Position numbers and translations under genes: made by a program
Part shown: positions 34,869-44,173 of the stretch, piece by piece
Numbering within the stretch: the stretch's first letter is position 1
Layout of the letters: each line of letters opens with the position of its first letter
Notes under the pieces: generated by a model
Database searches by the model: none
Seen by the model: the letters and a program-made list of their open reading frames with translations, nothing else
What the model was told of the DNA's origin: nothing
From: Maribacter aquivivus
GTDB taxonomy: Bacteria > Bacteroidota > Bacteroidia > Flavobacteriales > Flavobacteriaceae
Reading direction: 5' to 3'
DNA length: 64,000 nucleotides
NCBI RefSeq assembly: GCF_900142175.1
Contig: NZ_FQZX01000002.1
Location: forward strand, 415,317 to 479,316

Positions 34869-35987
34869 ATGAAACATAGTATTTTAATACTGCTTGCAGG
34901 AGTCTTATTGTTTAGCTGTAATTCAAAGCCAGAGAGCTTTACCCTTAACGGAAAGCTTAGAGGCGAAATTACTGATGGCACTCGTGTTTTCTTGAAGAAA
35001 ATAGGAGAAAACAATCAACCAATGGAAGTTGATACCGCTACTACAACAAATGGTGAGTTTACTTTTACCGGAAAATCTGATATTCCTGAACTTCACTACA
35101 TCTTTGTTGAACAACTACCTGGCTATACTGCAGTAATTCTTGAAAACGGAGAAATACAATTTAGCGCACAAAGAGATAGCATGGGCTTCGCTGATATAAG
35201 CGGAACTTTCCAAAATGACACTTTCGCTGACTATATGGAGCAATCGAGAGAAATATCAATGCAAGCGCAATCTATACAACAAGACATGAAAGCAGCATCT
35301 GGTGAATCGGCTTTGGCTTTGCAAGATGAAATGAAAGAGTTACAAGAAGAGTACAAAACCTTTGAATTGGACTATGTAAAAGCTCACCCTAAAGCATTAA
35401 TATCTGCTTTGGTGTTAGATAGAGCGGTTGCAACTAAAGCAGTTGAATTAGAAGAAGCGGAAAAAATTTACAAGACATTATCTGAAGAAATTAAAAGCTC
35501 TAAACCAGGGAAACAAATTTTAAAGGGTATTGAAGATTTAAAGGTATCAGAAGCAGCTGGTAAAAATTCTAGTATTGGTGCTAAAGCTCCAGATTTCTCA
35601 GGTCCAAGTCCTGATGGAACTGAACTTGCCTTGAAAGATGTTATGGGAAAAGTAACCTTAATCGATTTCTGGGCCGGATGGTGTAGACCTTGTAGAGCTG
35701 AAAATCCTAATATCGTTGCTGTTTATAATAAATATCACGACAAAGGATTAAACGTTTTAGGTGTTTCTTTAGATAGAACGGATGAAGCTTGGAAAAAAGC
35801 AATCGCTGAAGACGGATTGGTTTGGAACCATATTTCAAACATCGCTTATTTCGATGATAAAATCGCTAAACTTTATAATGTAGATGCAATACCTGCAGCA
35901 TTCTTATTGGATGAAAATGGAATAATCGTTGCTAAAAATTTAAGAGGTCCTGCTCTTGAAGCTAAAGTTGCCGAACTTTTAAACTAA
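34869..35987 (+). CDS. TlpA-like thioredoxin lipoprotein with DUF4369 domain
   Basis: A 372-aa lipoprotein: lipobox LLFSC (Cys17), an N-terminal DUF4369 beta domain (about 20-115, FTLNGKLRGEITDGTRVFLKK), a Gln/Glu-rich helical linker (about 120-220) and a C-terminal TlpA thioredoxin domain with WCRPC at Cys272/Cys275 and the cis-Pro site DAIPAAFLLDENG. This architecture is common in Bacteroidota and is thought to act on periplasmic disulfides. A GTG three codons upstream is a possible alternative start. Confidence 0.9.
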   Translation: MKHSILILLAGVLLFSCNSKPESFTLNGKLRGEITDGTRVFLKKIGENNQPMEVDTATTTNGEFTFTGKSDIPELHYIFVEQLPGYTAVILENGEIQFSAQRDSMGFADISGTFQNDTFADYMEQSREISMQAQSIQQDMKAASGESALALQDEMKELQEEYKTFELDYVKAHPKALISALVLDRAVATKAVELEEAEKIYKTLSEEIKSSKPGKQILKGIEDLKVSEAAGKNSSIGAKAPDFSGPSPDGTELALKDVMGKVTLIDFWAGWCRPCRAENPNIVAVYNKYHDKGLNVLGVSLDRTDEAWKKAIAEDGLVWNHISNIAYFDDKIAKLYNVDAIPAAFLLDENGIIVAKNLRGPALEAKVAELLN

Positions 35988-35999
35988 AGTTTAAAAAAA

Positions 36000-36042
36000 A
36001 ATAAAAAAGCCCCAAGGTTAAATATACCTTGGGGCTTTTTTA
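36000..36042. terminator. Bidirectional terminator
   Basis: A long stem (AAGCCCCAAGGT / ACCTTGGGGCTT) with a TAAATAT loop and A/T runs on both sides lies between the convergent TlpA/DUF4369 and beta-propeller lipoprotein genes. Confidence 0.9.
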
Positions 36043-36058
36043 TTTACCTTTTATAAAA

Positions 36059-37720
36059 TCAAAATTTATCATAATAATCATTGAACGTACCAGTAATCGA
36101 AGATCCATTTGCTTTACTTACAGTACCCCAAACAGCTGCTACAGTACTACTATCGCCTAAAAACTCTAAGGTTGCACCTTCTTCTAAAATCAAATCTCCA
36201 TAAATAGACATATTACCTTCAATACGAAGTGTAGCCCCTGCTTTGACCACAATATCTCTTTGACGGTTTACCCTTCCAATAACTATGGTTCCGTTCATTT
36301 CAAAAACTCCATTTTCATTAATCGTTAAATCATCTTTTACCGTCCATGAACCGCATAACAACAGTGACCCATTTATGGTTATAGAATTAAATCGTTTAGA
36401 ACCTGAAAAGGCTTGCTCACTACCTTGTTCTACGGTATAGGCTGAACTTCCGCTGAATGAGGCAAGATTCTCGCAACTACTCACCAAACTTTCTGTTGGT
36501 CTATTTAATTTTATAATCTGAAAACCAGATTTACCTGATGCAGCAAAAATATAATCACCTTTTGAAGCTACATAGTTAATAGACCCTGTTAGTTCAATTA
36601 CCCCAACTCCATTGGTGCTGTCATCTTTATTCTCGGAAAGACTTAACCCTCCTGCTCCATTGGCCATTAATAACACATTATCGTTTACCGCAACTCCATT
36701 GGTTACAACATCTCCTGGCTCGGCATTTTCAGGATTCGTTAATATGGATATATACTCAATAAAGCTACCAGTAGCTGCATTATATACACCAGCACCTTTA
36801 GTACCTTCAGAAACTACAATAGTTTCATTTAAAAAATCTAATGAACGTTTGGCGTCTACACCAAAATCAGATTCGATATTTATAGTTCTTATAATATTCA
36901 AGTTTTGATCTAAAAAACTTACACCTTGTGCAGCATCTAAAACTGCAATTTCACTACCATTATAAGCTACTGAACGTAAATCTGCAAAAGCAGTCTCGTT
37001 CAAAGCACTTAAATCGTTCTTATCATAGACTACCACGAAGCCATCTTGACCACTTGTTACTACTACATTGTTGTCAATAATTCGAACATCTGTAGCATTA
37101 TACCCTTCTTGAAAGCCGTAAGTAATATTAGAAGTATTCATTCTACCATCACTAACTGCAATTTTAGCCACTAACGAGTTTGCCGTAGCAGTTACCGATT
37201 GCTCAGAATCTACGCCACCAGCAACATATATGTAACCGTTATCATAGGCAATTGAATTTAAATCGGCATTGGTGTAATATACCCTTGATGTTACTCTAGG
37301 GTTGTTCGGGTCACTAATATCGATTACATCGATAGCACCTACATAGTCTTGACCTACCGTATTATAGGATACATAGCCATAATCACCATCTAGTACTACA
37401 TGCGTAGCAGCTAAATTTTCACCGTTGGAAAATGTAGGTGGGGCAATTTGAGCAACTAAGGTTAACGGGTAATCGCCGGCTTCTGCATCTTTTCCAGTTA
37501 TACTCGATCTTTTTGCACTGGCAATAGGGTCCTCATAAATGTCCAAAACACCAGCACGCTCAAAACTTACACTATTGTCAAGCTTAGATTGGTCGGTTTC
37601 ACTAACTAAATTATCTTCAGGGTTTTCAAAAACTGTGGTTTCATCACTACAACTTGCTACTAAAAATGAAGCAGAAATAGCCATAAGCCATACATTTCTT
37701 ACAGATAGGGTTGATTTCAT
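36059..37720 (-). CDS. LVIVD-repeat-like beta-propeller lipoprotein with beta-helix tail
   Basis: A 553-aa surface-type lipoprotein: lipobox LVASC (Cys24), an N-terminal Asp/Ser-rich linker, and a propeller-like region (about 80-410) with repeats of the type HVVLDGDYGYVSYNTVG, AIDVIDISDPNNPRV and SIAYDNGYIYVAGG. The C-terminal 130 residues change to short hydrophobic-Gly strands (FNSITINGSLLLCGSW, DLTINENGVFEMNGTI, LRIEGNMSIYGDLIL) resembling a right-handed beta-helix. The function is unknown; binding or adhesion is a guess. A second ATG 7 codons upstream (37741) is possible. Confidence 0.75.
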   Translation of the reverse strand: MKSTLSVRNVWLMAISASFLVASCSDETTVFENPEDNLVSETDQSKLDNSVSFERAGVLDIYEDPIASAKRSSITGKDAEAGDYPLTLVAQIAPPTFSNGENLAATHVVLDGDYGYVSYNTVGQDYVGAIDVIDISDPNNPRVTSRVYYTNADLNSIAYDNGYIYVAGGVDSEQSVTATANSLVAKIAVSDGRMNTSNITYGFQEGYNATDVRIIDNNVVVTSGQDGFVVVYDKNDLSALNETAFADLRSVAYNGSEIAVLDAAQGVSFLDQNLNIIRTINIESDFGVDAKRSLDFLNETIVVSEGTKGAGVYNAATGSFIEYISILTNPENAEPGDVVTNGVAVNDNVLLMANGAGGLSLSENKDDSTNGVGVIELTGSINYVASKGDYIFAASGKSGFQIIKLNRPTESLVSSCENLASFSGSSAYTVEQGSEQAFSGSKRFNSITINGSLLLCGSWTVKDDLTINENGVFEMNGTIVIGRVNRQRDIVVKAGATLRIEGNMSIYGDLILEEGATLEFLGDSSTVAAVWGTVSKANGSSITGTFNDYYDKF

Positions 37721-37848
37721 TTTAATTCGGGGTTTTTGCATTAACGCCCCAAACTGCCCTCTTGTTGTCTATACACAGGGAAATACGATAAAATACACTT
37801 AATTAGGGTGAATCATACACTTTATTGATAAAAAAACAGGAAATTAAT

Positions 37849-38499
37849 CTAAATCTTACCCATTTTCTCAAGTACCAATAATAGTAGTATTGGCAATGCT
37901 AGTAAACCCACCATTAGAGTTTCTGTTTGCAACAAGCTGGGCATGAACAATAAGGTACAAGCATACCCTCCAATCGCTCCTCCAAAATGAGCAGTATGTC
38001 CAATATTGCCTAATCGCTTTTTCATACCATAAATAGAATACAACAAATAGCCAATACCAACAACATACGCAGGAACCGGAATTGGAATAAACATAATACC
38101 TAATTGCATATTTGGCTGTAAAAGAATTGCAGCATATAATATACCAGTTACGGCACCACTTGCACCAACCGCAGAATAATAGGGTTCGTCTTTATGAAAA
38201 CTTAAAGCCAACAAACTACCGCCAATAAGACTTACAGCATAAATGATTAAGAATTGTGTTGTACCAAACCAATTGATAACTACACCTGCAAAGAAATAAA
38301 GGGTAAGCATATTAAACAATAAATGTGAAATATCCACATGCAGAAACCCCGATGTTGCCATACGTTCTTTCTGACCCGCTTTAATTGCACCAATACTAAA
38401 TTTATAGCGTTCAAAAAAAGTAGTATCACTGAATCCCTTCATTGAAACTAATACATTTGCCGCTATTATTGCTATGGTCGCTATATCAATGTTGTACAT
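37849..38499 (-). CDS. Rhomboid-family intramembrane serine protease
   Basis: A 216-aa membrane protein with six hydrophobic helices. The catalytic dyad is visible: Ser114 in AVGASGAVTG and His171 in HTAHFGGAIGGY, with the HVDISHLLFNM segment between helices 1 and 2. It would cleave membrane proteins within or near the bilayer; substrates are unknown. The start is the ATG at 38499, behind its own -7 box; an in-frame TTG further up lies in the promoter. It is divergent from the LpxL-like gene and shares its fused promoter. Confidence 0.92.
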   Translation of the reverse strand: MYNIDIATIAIIAANVLVSMKGFSDTTFFERYKFSIGAIKAGQKERMATSGFLHVDISHLLFNMLTLYFFAGVVINWFGTTQFLIIYAVSLIGGSLLALSFHKDEPYYSAVGASGAVTGILYAAILLQPNMQLGIMFIPIPVPAYVVGIGYLLYSIYGMKKRLGNIGHTAHFGGAIGGYACTLLFMPSLLQTETLMVGLLALPILLLLVLEKMGKI

Positions 38500-38520
38500 T
38501 ATCTGCCCTTTATTTGGCGT

Positions 38521-38538
38521 CAAATATAACTATATTTG
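38521..38538. promoter_or_regulatory. Back-to-back divergent -7 boxes
   Basis: The perfect divergent arrangement CAAATATA-AC-TATATTTG holds two TAnnTTTG boxes, one per strand, only 2 bp apart. The minus box serves the rhomboid gene and the plus box the LpxL-like gene; each ends 18-21 bp before its ATG. Confidence 0.7.
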
Positions 38539-38556
38539 CCCATAATTTTTTTGAAA

Positions 38557-39453
38557 ATGCAACTACTGGCCTTTGTTTTGATCTATCCATTTTTATGGAT
38601 TGTTTCCATTTTGCCACATCGCCTATTTTATGGTTTATCTGATATTGCCTGTTTTTTCATATACCGCGTATTCGGATATAGAAGAAAAGTGGTGCAAGAG
38701 AACTTGAATTTGGTCTTTCCAGATAAGTCTACGGATGAAATTCATCGTATTGAAAAGGAATTCTACAAACACCTTTGTGATATGTTTTTAGAAATGGTCA
38801 AAACCATGAACCTTAGTAAAGAGGATGTTGCTAAAAAATACCACCTAGTAAATCCTGAAGTTTTACTGGAAATCGAAAAAGAACGAAGTATTATTATTTT
38901 ATGTGCACATTATGCCAATTGGGAATGGAACGTAAGCATCAATAACTACGTAAACTCTAAAGGATATGCAGTTTATCAAAAAATAAACAACTCTTATTTT
39001 GATAATTTCATTAGAAAAACTAGAGCTAGATGGAATACTACTTTAATAACTCAAGCACAAACCGCTAAAACAGTCATTCAAAATTTCAGAAACAATGTTC
39101 GTGCTACCTATGGTATGGTAAGCGACCAGTCTCCACAAGCGCATAGAGCGCATTATTGGACAGATTTCATGGGTATTACTGTTCCTATATTTAATGGTGG
39201 CGAAGCGCTAGCACGAAAGACAGGATTAGCAACGGTATTCTTAAAAGTTAGTAAAGTAAAACGTGGACACTATAAAGCAGAGTTCACCCCTATATCTATA
39301 AATAGCAAAGAGACCGAAGAACATGAAATCACTAACAAATTCTTAAGACTGACCGAAGAACAAATTCGAGAAAAACCTGAATATTACCTATGGACCCACA
39401 AACGTTGGAAACATAGAGGTAAAAAACCTGCAGCTTTTGCTGATGTTAGTTAA
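38557..39453 (+). CDS. LpxL/HtrB-like lipid A acyltransferase
   Basis: Adds a secondary acyl chain to lipid A at the inner membrane. The 298-aa protein starts with one hydrophobic segment (LLAFVLIYPFLWIVSIL), then shows the family core: the NLNLVFP region, catalytic-type motif IILCAHYANWEWN (the HxxxxD/E-like block), YGMVSDQSPQ and the C-terminal WTHKRWKHR. I start at the ATG at 38557 because the earlier TTG lies inside the promoter. A terminator follows shortly after the stop. Confidence 0.9.
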   Translation: MQLLAFVLIYPFLWIVSILPHRLFYGLSDIACFFIYRVFGYRRKVVQENLNLVFPDKSTDEIHRIEKEFYKHLCDMFLEMVKTMNLSKEDVAKKYHLVNPEVLLEIEKERSIIILCAHYANWEWNVSINNYVNSKGYAVYQKINNSYFDNFIRKTRARWNTTLITQAQTAKTVIQNFRNNVRATYGMVSDQSPQAHRAHYWTDFMGITVPIFNGGEALARKTGLATVFLKVSKVKRGHYKAEFTPISINSKETEEHEITNKFLRLTEEQIREKPEYYLWTHKRWKHRGKKPAAFADVS

Positions 39454-39465
39454 GACTACAGAAAA

Positions 39466-39508
39466 TAAAAAACCGGAAGCAGTTTAACTGCTTCCGGTTT
39501 TTTTTATC
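39466..39508. terminator. Bidirectional terminator
   Basis: A 13-15 bp stem (ACCGGAAGCAGT / ACTGCTTCCGGT) with a three-base loop and flanking A/T runs lies between the convergent lpxL-like and glmM genes. Confidence 0.92.
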
Positions 39509-39522
39509 GGCAAATATGATTT

Positions 39523-40911
39523 TTATAAACCTACTATAGATTTTATCTCACCAATAATTCTATCTGCTAAGCCGTCAGCCTCTGTCTGACTTTTAGCTTC
39601 TGTATAAATTCTTATGATTGGCTCTGTATTCGATTTTCTTAAATGAACCCAGTTCTCTGCAAAATCAATCTTTACGCCATCAATTGTAGACAGCTCTTCA
39701 TTTGCATACTTCTCAGCCATAGATTTTAAAATTCCATCAACATCTAACCCCGGTGTCAATTGAATTTTCTTTTTACTCATAAAGTAACTTGGGTAACTAG
39801 CTCTTAATTCTGCTACTGTACCTCCTTTTTCAGCCATTAGCATTAAAAATAAAGCTGTACCTACTAACGAGTCTCTACCGTAGTGACTTTCTGGATATAT
39901 GATACCTCCATTACCTTCACCGCCAATAATAGCGTTATTCGCTTTCATTTTGGTAACTACATTTACTTCACCTACTGCAGCAGCTTCATATATGCCACCG
40001 TGTTTTTGGGTAATATCACGCAATGCACGAGAAGATGATAGGTTAGAAACCGTATTACCTTTTGTTTTACCTAAAACATAATCAGCACAAGCGACCAGCG
40101 TATATTCTTCACCGAACATTTCACCATCATTACTAATGAACGCCAAACGATCTACATCTGGATCCACTACGATACCGAAATCGGCTTTTTCTTTAATAAC
40201 TAAATCACAAATATCTTTTAAGTGCTCTTTTAATGGCTCTGGATTATGTGGAAAATGACCAGTTGGCTTGCAATACAACTCAACCACTTCTACTCCAAAT
40301 TCCTTTAAAAGTTTTGGTATAGCAATACCTCCTGTAGAATTCACACCATCAACAACTACTTTGAATTTCGCTTTTTTCACCACCTCGGCATCTACCAAAG
40401 AAAGGTTTAAAACTTCATCAATATGTATGTCAATATAACTGTCGTTCTTATTTATAACTCCTAAATCATCAACATCAGAAAAATCGAAATCTTCTTTTTC
40501 TGCTATTTCAAGAATTTTAGCTCCCTGGGCTGCATCTAAGAATTCGCCTTTCTCGTTTAATAACTTTAAGGCATTCCACTGTTTTGGATTATGACTTGCT
40601 GTTAATATAATTCCCCCATCGGCATTCTCCATTGGTACCGCAATCTCTACAGTTGGCGTGGTAGACAAATCTAAATCAACAACATCTATACCTAAACCTA
40701 CCAAAGTAGATACTACAAGGTTCTGCATCATCTCGCCAGACAAACGGGCATCGCGACCAATAACAACTTTTAATTTATCTTTTTTAGAATAGTCTTTCAA
40801 CCAAACTCCGTAAGATGCCGCAAACTTCACAGCATCAATAGGTGTAAGATTGTCTCCTGGTTTACCTCCAATTGTTCCTCGTATTCCTGAAATAGATTTT
40901 ATTAGTGTCAT
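39523..40911 (-). CDS. glmM: Phosphoglucosamine mutase / phosphohexomutase
   Basis: A 462-aa alpha-D-phosphohexomutase. The phosphoserine loop ILTASHNPKQWNALK, the metal loop DPDVDRLAF and the sugar-binding GEGNGGIIYPE, plus a final phosphate-binding RKSNTEPIIRIYTEA, are all present. The family splits into GlmM, PMM and PGM; the length and GEGNGG motif favour GlmM, which makes glucosamine-1-phosphate for cell wall and lipopolysaccharide. An exact -7 box lies 22 bp before the ATG. Confidence 0.88.
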   Translation of the reverse strand: MTLIKSISGIRGTIGGKPGDNLTPIDAVKFAASYGVWLKDYSKKDKLKVVIGRDARLSGEMMQNLVVSTLVGLGIDVVDLDLSTTPTVEIAVPMENADGGIILTASHNPKQWNALKLLNEKGEFLDAAQGAKILEIAEKEDFDFSDVDDLGVINKNDSYIDIHIDEVLNLSLVDAEVVKKAKFKVVVDGVNSTGGIAIPKLLKEFGVEVVELYCKPTGHFPHNPEPLKEHLKDICDLVIKEKADFGIVVDPDVDRLAFISNDGEMFGEEYTLVACADYVLGKTKGNTVSNLSSSRALRDITQKHGGIYEAAAVGEVNVVTKMKANNAIIGGEGNGGIIYPESHYGRDSLVGTALFLMLMAEKGGTVAELRASYPSYFMSKKKIQLTPGLDVDGILKSMAEKYANEELSTIDGVKIDFAENWVHLRKSNTEPIIRIYTEAKSQTEADGLADRIIGEIKSIVGL

Positions 40912-40933
40912 ATAATCTTAATAAGTTTTTTTG

Positions 40934-40941
40934 CAAATATA
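40934..40941 (-). promoter_or_regulatory. glmM promoter -7 box
   Basis: TATATTTG on the minus strand is an exact TAnnTTTG match 22 bp upstream of the glmM ATG. Confidence 0.6.
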
Positions 40942-41007
40942 AACGTATCATACTTATCACTATTGCCCTTCTTTGTAAATTCGAACTACTAAGCATAATT
41001 TAGGCGA

Positions 41008-41604
41008 ATGAATTTTTTAGCTCATATTTACCTGTCTTTTAATGACAAAGAAATTACCATAGGCAATTTTATAGCCGATAGCATTCGTGCCAATAAATTT
41101 GATCACCTACCTATTAAAGTACAGAAAGGCATAAAACTTCACCGTCATATAGATACGTATACGGATAGCCATGCAATACCAAAAATTAGTAGCAAAAGAC
41201 TTCATGCCAACTACAGTCACTACAGCCGAGTTATCGTAGATATCTACTACGATCACTTCTTAGCAAAAAATTGGTCTAAATATTCTGATGTTCCGCTAGA
41301 TGTTTTTGTGGATAATTTCTATGATCTTTTAGAAGATAATTACGAGATTCTACCTATCGGAGTCAAAAAAATGATGCCTTACATGATTGCCGATAATTGG
41401 ATATTCAACTATTCTAAAATGGATGGAATAGCTCGTGTGCTTAACGGCATGAACCGTAGAACTAATAATATATCTAAAATGAATTTTGCCATTATTGACC
41501 TTGAAGAACATTATGATGCTTTTGAAGCAGAGTTTACCGAGTTCTTCGAAGAACTAATTACTTTCTCAAAACAAAAATATATTTCACTTACAAATAAAAA
41601 ATAA
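41008..41604 (+). CDS. Acyl carrier protein phosphodiesterase (AcpH-like, DUF479)
   Basis: Removes 4'-phosphopantetheine from holo-ACP. The 198-aa helical protein matches AcpH: MNFLAHIYLSF, GNFIADSI, GIKLHRHIDTYTDSH and VIVDIYYDHFLAKNW, which together give the HD-like His/Asp metal set. It is monocistronic by spacing. It lies far from the type III PKS operon, so a specific link to that operon's ACP is not implied. Confidence 0.88.
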   Translation: MNFLAHIYLSFNDKEITIGNFIADSIRANKFDHLPIKVQKGIKLHRHIDTYTDSHAIPKISSKRLHANYSHYSRVIVDIYYDHFLAKNWSKYSDVPLDVFVDNFYDLLEDNYEILPIGVKKMMPYMIADNWIFNYSKMDGIARVLNGMNRRTNNISKMNFAIIDLEEHYDAFEAEFTEFFEELITFSKQKYISLTNKK

Positions 41605-41666
41605 ATATTAAAACCTAATAACCAATATTTTAAACTCAATTATTTAAATAATAAATTTAATTTACT

Positions 41667-43358
41667 ATGAACCAAACAAAATTAATAGTTATGCTAGCTG
41701 CCTTCATGACTTTTGGCAGTTGTAAAGAGAATCCTGCAGTACCAACAGGTACGGTTACAGATAAAGCGATGGTTGTTTCGGCACGTGAAGAAGCTTCTAA
41801 AATAGGTAGTGATATTATGCAAAAAGGCGGTAATGTTTTTGATGCAATGGTTGCTACTGAAATGGCTTTAGTTGTCGCTTATCCCTTTGCAGGAAATTTA
41901 GGCGGTGGCGGATTCATGGTATACAGAAAAGCAAATGGTGAAGCAGGATCATTAGATTACCGCGAAAAAGCACCGTTATCTGCTCATAAAGACATGTACC
42001 TAGATTCATTAGGCAATGTAATTCCAGGTAAAAGCACATTAGGGGCTACCGCAGTTGGTGTTCCAGGTACTGTTGCTGGTATTATTGAGGTTCACAAAAA
42101 ATTTGGTTCTCTACCTCTTGAAGAAATTATGGCTCCTGTTATTGCTTTAGCAGAGCGTGGCGTAGTGGTAACTGCCAATCAAGAAAAAAGACTAGCAAGC
42201 CAACGCGATAAATTTATTGAGGTAAACAGCGACAGCACCAAGTTTGCGACAGTTTACAAAATGAACGATACCATTAAATATCCTGCTTTGGCAAATACCT
42301 TTAGAAGTATTGCAAAGAATGGTAGAGACGGATTCTATAAAGGGGAGGTAGCCCAAAAACTTGCTGCATTTATTCAAGAAAAAGGCGGGTATGTCACAGA
42401 AGAAGATTTAGAAAAATACCAAGCAGTATGGAGAGACCCTATTACTTTTAACTATAAAGATTTACATATCATTTCTATGAGTCCACCTAGTAGTGGCGGT
42501 GTAACCATCAATCAGATATTTAAAATGATGGAAAAATATGATGTCGCAAAACTAGGTCACAATTCCCCTAAAATGGTACAATTATTTACCGAGGCTTCTA
42601 GAAGAGCCTATGCAGATAGAAACTACTTTTTAGGTGATCCTGATTTTGTTGAAATACCCTATGATAAATTACTAAGTGATGAATACCTTGCCGAAAGAAT
42701 GGCAAATTTCTCATTTGACAAAGCAACGAAATCTTCTGAAGTAACACATGGTAATATAGAGATTGTTGAAAGTATGGAAACTACCCACTACTCTATTGTT
42801 GATCAAGAGGGTAATGCCGTTTCGGTAACAACTACTCTAAACGGTGCGTACGGCTCTAAGCTGTATTCAGATGAGCTTGGCTTCTTCCTAAACAATGAAA
42901 TGGATGATTTCAGTGCTAAAGCAGGCGTACCAAATATGTTCGGTCTAGTTGGTGCAGAAGCTAACAGTATAGCTGCCGAAAAAAGAATGCTAAGCAGCAT
43001 GACCCCAACTATCGTTGAACGAGATGGGAAGTTATGGATGGTTGTTGGTACACCAGGTGGATCTACAATTATTACTGCAGTAGCACAAACCATTTTAAAT
43101 GGATATGAGTTTAAAATGAGCATGCAAGATGCTGTTAACGCTCCTCGATTTCATCACCAATGGTTACCAGACATGGTCATCTTTGAACCAGATGGATTCC
43201 CTATTGAGCTAAAAGAAGAACTGAAGACAAAAGGGTATATCATCAATGAAGAAAGAACCCCTATTATAGGTAAAGTTGATGCTATTCGCGTTTTAGCAAA
43301 TGGTAAACTTGAAGGGGGTGCCGATAAACGTGGAGATGATGCTGCAATAGGATTCTAG
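41667..43358 (+). CDS. ggt: Gamma-glutamyltransferase lipoprotein
   Basis: Cleaves glutathione and other gamma-glutamyl compounds outside the cytoplasm. The 563-aa proenzyme has a lipobox (FGSC, Cys19), a large-subunit region with GGNVFDAMVA and the gly-rich GNLGGGGFMVYR, and the autocleavage site before Thr372 in TTHYSIVDQEGNAVSVT. The small subunit includes LNNEMDDFS, SSMTPTIV and GTPGGSTIIT. All catalytic landmarks are intact. It may share regulation with the two downstream genes on the same strand. Confidence 0.94.
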   Translation: MNQTKLIVMLAAFMTFGSCKENPAVPTGTVTDKAMVVSAREEASKIGSDIMQKGGNVFDAMVATEMALVVAYPFAGNLGGGGFMVYRKANGEAGSLDYREKAPLSAHKDMYLDSLGNVIPGKSTLGATAVGVPGTVAGIIEVHKKFGSLPLEEIMAPVIALAERGVVVTANQEKRLASQRDKFIEVNSDSTKFATVYKMNDTIKYPALANTFRSIAKNGRDGFYKGEVAQKLAAFIQEKGGYVTEEDLEKYQAVWRDPITFNYKDLHIISMSPPSSGGVTINQIFKMMEKYDVAKLGHNSPKMVQLFTEASRRAYADRNYFLGDPDFVEIPYDKLLSDEYLAERMANFSFDKATKSSEVTHGNIEIVESMETTHYSIVDQEGNAVSVTTTLNGAYGSKLYSDELGFFLNNEMDDFSAKAGVPNMFGLVGAEANSIAAEKRMLSSMTPTIVERDGKLWMVVGTPGGSTIITAVAQTILNGYEFKMSMQDAVNAPRFHHQWLPDMVIFEPDGFPIELKEELKTKGYIINEERTPIIGKVDAIRVLANGKLEGGADKRGDDAAIGF

Positions 43359-43421
43359 TCTTAACTAAATCTAATTTTAAATCGATTACAATATATTATT
43401 AATGAATTATTTGAATACATT

Positions 43422-44123
43422 ATGCTAAAGAAATTATTTAAGTTAATTGGTATCTTATTATTACTTGCTATAATAGGCTATGGTGTTTTATATTACTTAT
43501 ATAATGAACCCGTACCTACAGGCGAATCAGGACCAGAAGCTGATGCCTTAGCGTACAGAATGTTTGATGCCCTTAATTATAAAAACTTCAATAATACTAA
43601 AGTTTTAGAATGGTCTTTTAGAGGTGATCACATTTATAAATGGGATCGAGAAAAACAAATAGTTGCAGTTAGCTACGATGATGTTATTGTAAACTTAGAT
43701 TTGATTACTCCGCATTCAAGTATTGCTACAATCAATAACGAACCTGCGTCTTATGAGAAATCACAAGAGTTAATTGAAAAAGCTCAAAGCTATTTTAATA
43801 ATGATTCTTTTTGGTTAGTAGCACCATTTAAAGCTTTTGACCGAGGCACCGAACGCTATTTAGTACATATGGAAGATGGGTCTGAAGCGCTGCTTGTTAC
43901 GTACACTCAAGGTGGCGATACACCTGGCGATTCATATCTATGGATAATAGAACCTAGCGGAAGACCTAAAAGCTTTAAACTTTGGACAAAAATTATCCCA
44001 ATTGGTGGTGTTGAAGCAACATGGCAAGATTGGATTGAAACAGATAGCGGCGTTTTCCTACCTACCCAACATAAACTTGGTCCGTTTTCTATATCAATGG
44101 GAGAAGTTAAGGGGACTTATTAA
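43422..44123 (+). CDS. Membrane-anchored protein of unknown function (233 aa)
   Basis: A single N-terminal transmembrane helix (LIGILLLLAIIGYGVLYYLY) is followed by about 205 periplasmic residues rich in Trp and Tyr: VLEWSFRGDHIYKWDREKQIVAVSYDD, PFKAFDRGTERYLV, DSYLWIIEPSGRPKSFKLW. The alternation suggests a beta-sheet fold like that of LolA/LolB-type lipid-binding proteins, but this is only a resemblance. It lies 63 bp after ggt and 50 bp before the LURP-one gene. Confidence 0.65.
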   Translation: MLKKLFKLIGILLLLAIIGYGVLYYLYNEPVPTGESGPEADALAYRMFDALNYKNFNNTKVLEWSFRGDHIYKWDREKQIVAVSYDDVIVNLDLITPHSSIATINNEPASYEKSQELIEKAQSYFNNDSFWLVAPFKAFDRGTERYLVHMEDGSEALLVTYTQGGDTPGDSYLWIIEPSGRPKSFKLWTKIIPIGGVEATWQDWIETDSGVFLPTQHKLGPFSISMGEVKGTY

Positions 44124-44173
44124 AATATTATTACTCAATCCTAATTTACTATTACACCTAAGAAAACCATTTT

